A stretch of 7,623 nt of DNA from Actinomycetota bacterium (lineage in GTDB: Bacteria > Cyanobacteriota > Vampirovibrionia > Obscuribacterales > Obscuribacteraceae). Below the pieces are notes generated by a model. The model saw nothing but the letters and a program-made list of their open reading frames with translations. It was not told the origin of the DNA and searched no databases. A program made the position numbers and the translations under genes. The first letter of the stretch is position 1. Each line of letters starts with the position of its first letter. Location of the stretch: contig CAJCIF010000050.1 of assembly GCA_903970355.1 (NCBI GenBank), positions 1-7,623 on the forward strand, written 5' to 3'. Shown here piece by piece: positions 6,119 through 7,623 of this stretch.

Positions 6119-7219
6119 TTACTCGTGAACCGGGTAATCTATGTAGCCCTCTTCCGTAAATGAGTACCAGTCCTTCATTCTTGCGGGGGGATTTAATTCC
6201 CAGTTGTTTGTGAAGCGTTCTACCAGATCCGGATTGCTGATGAACGGGCGGCCGAATGCAATTAGATCGGCGCTGTTATTTTTGATATCTTCTTCTGCAG
6301 TTTCTTTTGTATAACCACAGTTGCCCATCAGTGGCGCTTTGAAGACTTTGCGGAATTCGCTGAGTTCCATTGGTTGGCCCAACTCGTGAAAGCCAAACGC
6401 CAAGCCATTTAGCACGTGCAGATAGGCTAGACCATACTTGTTCAATTGTTCGGCTGTATACAAAAATTGTTCTCTAAAATCAGGAGAACCCATGTCGTTG
6501 TATTTGCCATTGGGAGCAAGTCTCACACCAATTCTGTTGGCGGGCCAAACAGTAGCAATCGCTTCCACAATTTCTTTCAGGAATCGGAATCGGTTTTCCA
6601 AACTGCCACCATAACGATCGGTGCGCTTGTTTGTTTTTGATTGCAAGAATTCATCAATGAGATAACCATTGGCGGCATGGAGTTCCACTCCATCGAAACC
6701 AGCTTGCTTGGCTCGATTCGCTGCAATGAGGTAATCTTCGACAATGCCTTGAATTTCAGCGGTTTCGAGTGCTCGCGGTACTTCGTATGGTTGTTTACCC
6801 TTCGGTGTGTGGATCACGTCGCCCTCAATTTTTATTGCTGAAGGAGCGACAGGAAGTTGCTTGCCATCAAAGAAGAAGGTGTGTGATGCTCTGCCGCAGT
6901 GCCACAGTTGCAGGAAAATTGGTGTTCCCTTTTCGTGGACAGCCTCTACTATCTTTTTCCAACCGGCAGTCTGTGCATCATTGTAGATGCCTGGAGTATT
7001 CAGCCAACCGATTGCCTGAGTGCTTATGATGGTTGCTTCGGTGATCAACAGTCCAGCCGCTGCCCTTTGACAGTAGTACTTCGCCATAAGGTCATTAGGG
7101 ATTCTCTCCTCTCCTGCACGTGAGCGCGTCATCGGAGCGAGTACGATTCGATTCTTTAGCTTCAATCCGCTCAAATCGAAGGGTGACAACAAGTGACTCG
7201 TCAAATTGGAAACAACCAT
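6119..7219 (-). CDS. Old Yellow Enzyme family FMN ene-reductase (NemA-like)
   Basis: A 366-residue FMN-dependent oxidoreductase, near-identical in length to E. coli NemA (365). The family uses NAD(P)H to reduce activated C=C bonds, such as maleimides and enones, and often nitro compounds or nitrate esters. Visible motifs: LAPMTRSRA (27-35, with the FMN-site Thr31), QLWHCGR (104-110), the substrate-anion pair His181/Asn184 followed by Tyr186 in VELHAANGYLIDEFLQ, RTDRYGGSLENR (199-210), and the FMN-phosphate segment AFGRPFISNPDLV (321-333). The protein ends GYIDYP plus three residues, typical of this clade. It has no signal peptide and should be cytoplasmic. The ATG at 7219 is preceded by AGGAG at 10 nt. 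The physiological substrate cannot be told from sequence; detoxification of reactive electrophiles is the usual inference. A palindrome just upstream may be its operator. Confidence 0.95.
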   Translation of the reverse strand: MVVSNLTSHLLSPFDLSGLKLKNRIVLAPMTRSRAGEERIPNDLMAKYYCQRAAAGLLITEATIISTQAIGWLNTPGIYNDAQTAGWKKIVEAVHEKGTPIFLQLWHCGRASHTFFFDGKQLPVAPSAIKIEGDVIHTPKGKQPYEVPRALETAEIQGIVEDYLIAANRAKQAGFDGVELHAANGYLIDEFLQSKTNKRTDRYGGSLENRFRFLKEIVEAIATVWPANRIGVRLAPNGKYNDMGSPDFREQFLYTAEQLNKYGLAYLHVLNGLAFGFHELGQPMELSEFRKVFKAPLMGNCGYTKETAEEDIKNNSADLIAFGRPFISNPDLVERFTNNWELNPPARMKDWYSFTEEGYIDYPVHE

Positions 7220-7229
7220 GTTTTCAAAA

Positions 7230-7234
7230 CTCCT
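7230..7234 (-). promoter_or_regulatory. Ribosome binding site of the ene-reductase
   Basis: AGGAG on the minus strand lies 10 nt before the ATG at 7219, slightly long spacing but a strong sequence. It supports that start. Confidence 0.6.
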
Positions 7235-7241
7235 ATTAATG

Positions 7242-7258
7242 TTTCACTCAAAGTGAAA
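7242..7258. promoter_or_regulatory. Operator-like inverted repeat upstream of the ene-reductase gene
   Basis: TTTCACT-CAA-AGTGAAA is a perfect 7-bp inverted repeat with a 3-nt centre. It lies 22 nt before the ene-reductase ATG and covers the stop codon of the preceding gene. The size and symmetry suit a dimeric repressor of the TetR or MarR type, which often control Old Yellow Enzyme genes. No T-run follows on either strand, so it is not a good intrinsic terminator. No regulator gene is adjacent in this window. Confidence 0.4.
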
Positions 7259-7623
7259 TTCGAAAACGCAATTGCCTATGGGAATTTGCAATAGTGTTGA
7301 ATTGAATTTCGTCATGGGAAAATCGAGGCACCCTGCTAACACTCCGCCGGCAGGTATTGTTGAAGGTCCCAGGGCGTTTGAACGAACTGAATCGGCTGCG
7401 GCGGTAGTCTTCTCTTGAATGGCTTGCGCTTTAGCCATTGCTCGTGCACGCGCTTCATAATCCGGCATACTTGTGGTGGCATAGCTGAAACCATTGTTGT
7501 TATTCCAATTTCGATTTCGGGATCTCGAATAAGCATAGTTGTTGCCGCCATAACCGTAACCCGGCGGAAAGAATCCCCATTGAGGGTTACCCATGTATGT
7601 GGTTGTGGCTGTTGTTGTTGCTT
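7244..7623 (-). CDS. Unidentified Gly/Asn/Tyr-rich protein, N-terminus outside the window
   Basis: The frame stays open from the right edge of the window to the TGA at 7246-7244, giving 125 visible residues. An ATG at 7594 is in frame, but it has no ribosome binding site and the codons before it (ATTTATTTY) continue the low-complexity style, so the true start probably lies outside. Counting from that Met, residues 1-43 are rich in Gly, Tyr, Asn, Arg and aromatics (PPGYGYGGNN, then an Asn run). Residues 44-73 look like an Ala-rich helix (YEARARAMAKAQAIQEK). The end, STIPAGGVLAG followed by LLQIPIGNCVFEFHFE, has alternating hydrophobic residues, like the last strands of a small beta domain found in secreted or surface proteins. 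I do not recognise the family. It ends 24 nt before the ene-reductase gene and could share its transcript, although their functions look unrelated. Confidence 0.6.
   Translation of the reverse strand, partial: ATTTATTTYMGNPQWGFFPPGYGYGGNNYAYSRSRNRNWNNNNGFSYATTSMPDYEARARAMAKAQAIQEKTTAAADSVRSNALGPSTIPAGGVLAGCLDFPMTKFNSTLLQIPIGNCVFEFHFE

Noticed and set aside
7244..7594. ATG at 7594 as the start of the right-edge protein
   Set aside because: It has no ribosome binding site, and the frame is open to the window edge with similar composition before it, so I treat the gene as partial.

Overview
The window holds seven protein-coding regions packed with almost no spacing, at middling GC content with ordinary bacterial start signals. 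It suggests a Gram-negative-type bacterium. The low-complexity Pro/Ala/Gly-rich and Asn/Tyr-rich proteins at the two edges, combined with a PAS-containing two-component system, recall non-photosynthetic cyanobacterial relatives (Vampirovibrionia/Melainabacteria, e.g. Obscuribacterales). That placement is an impression from protein style only; there is no rRNA or marker gene to confirm it. No tRNA, rRNA, CRISPR array or insertion sequence was seen.

Layout. (1) 1-1077, plus strand: the 3' part of a low-complexity protein. Its frame is open from the first base and begins inside a 39-bp tandem repeat. (2) 4895-1070, minus strand: a tightly coupled three-gene operon, OmpR-family response regulator -> membrane PAS histidine kinase 1 (HK1) -> membrane PAS histidine kinase 2 (HK2), with 1-4 nt overlaps. 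(3) 5037-6116, plus strand: DNA polymerase IV (dinB), divergent from the operon across a 141-bp control region. (4) 7219-6119, minus strand: an Old Yellow Enzyme family ene-reductase, convergent with dinB. (5) 7623-7244, minus strand: the 3' part of an unidentified Asn/Gly/Tyr-rich protein running off the window.

The most notable content is the operon. HK1 has a complete ATP-binding catalytic domain, but the phospho-accepting histidine of its H-box is replaced by serine (Ser385). HK2 has a textbook H-box (His381) but ends exactly after the dimerisation domain and has no catalytic domain. The two look like paralogues that have lost complementary halves. They could work as one obligate heteromeric kinase: HK1 binds ATP and phosphorylates HK2 in trans, and HK2 passes phosphate to the co-encoded regulator. 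Each keeps its own extracytoplasmic and PAS sensing modules, so such a complex could integrate two sets of signals.

Smaller signals are a perfect palindrome over the dinB start codon, an operator-like inverted repeat in front of the ene-reductase, and a 10-bp palindrome that supplies the stop codons of two convergent genes.
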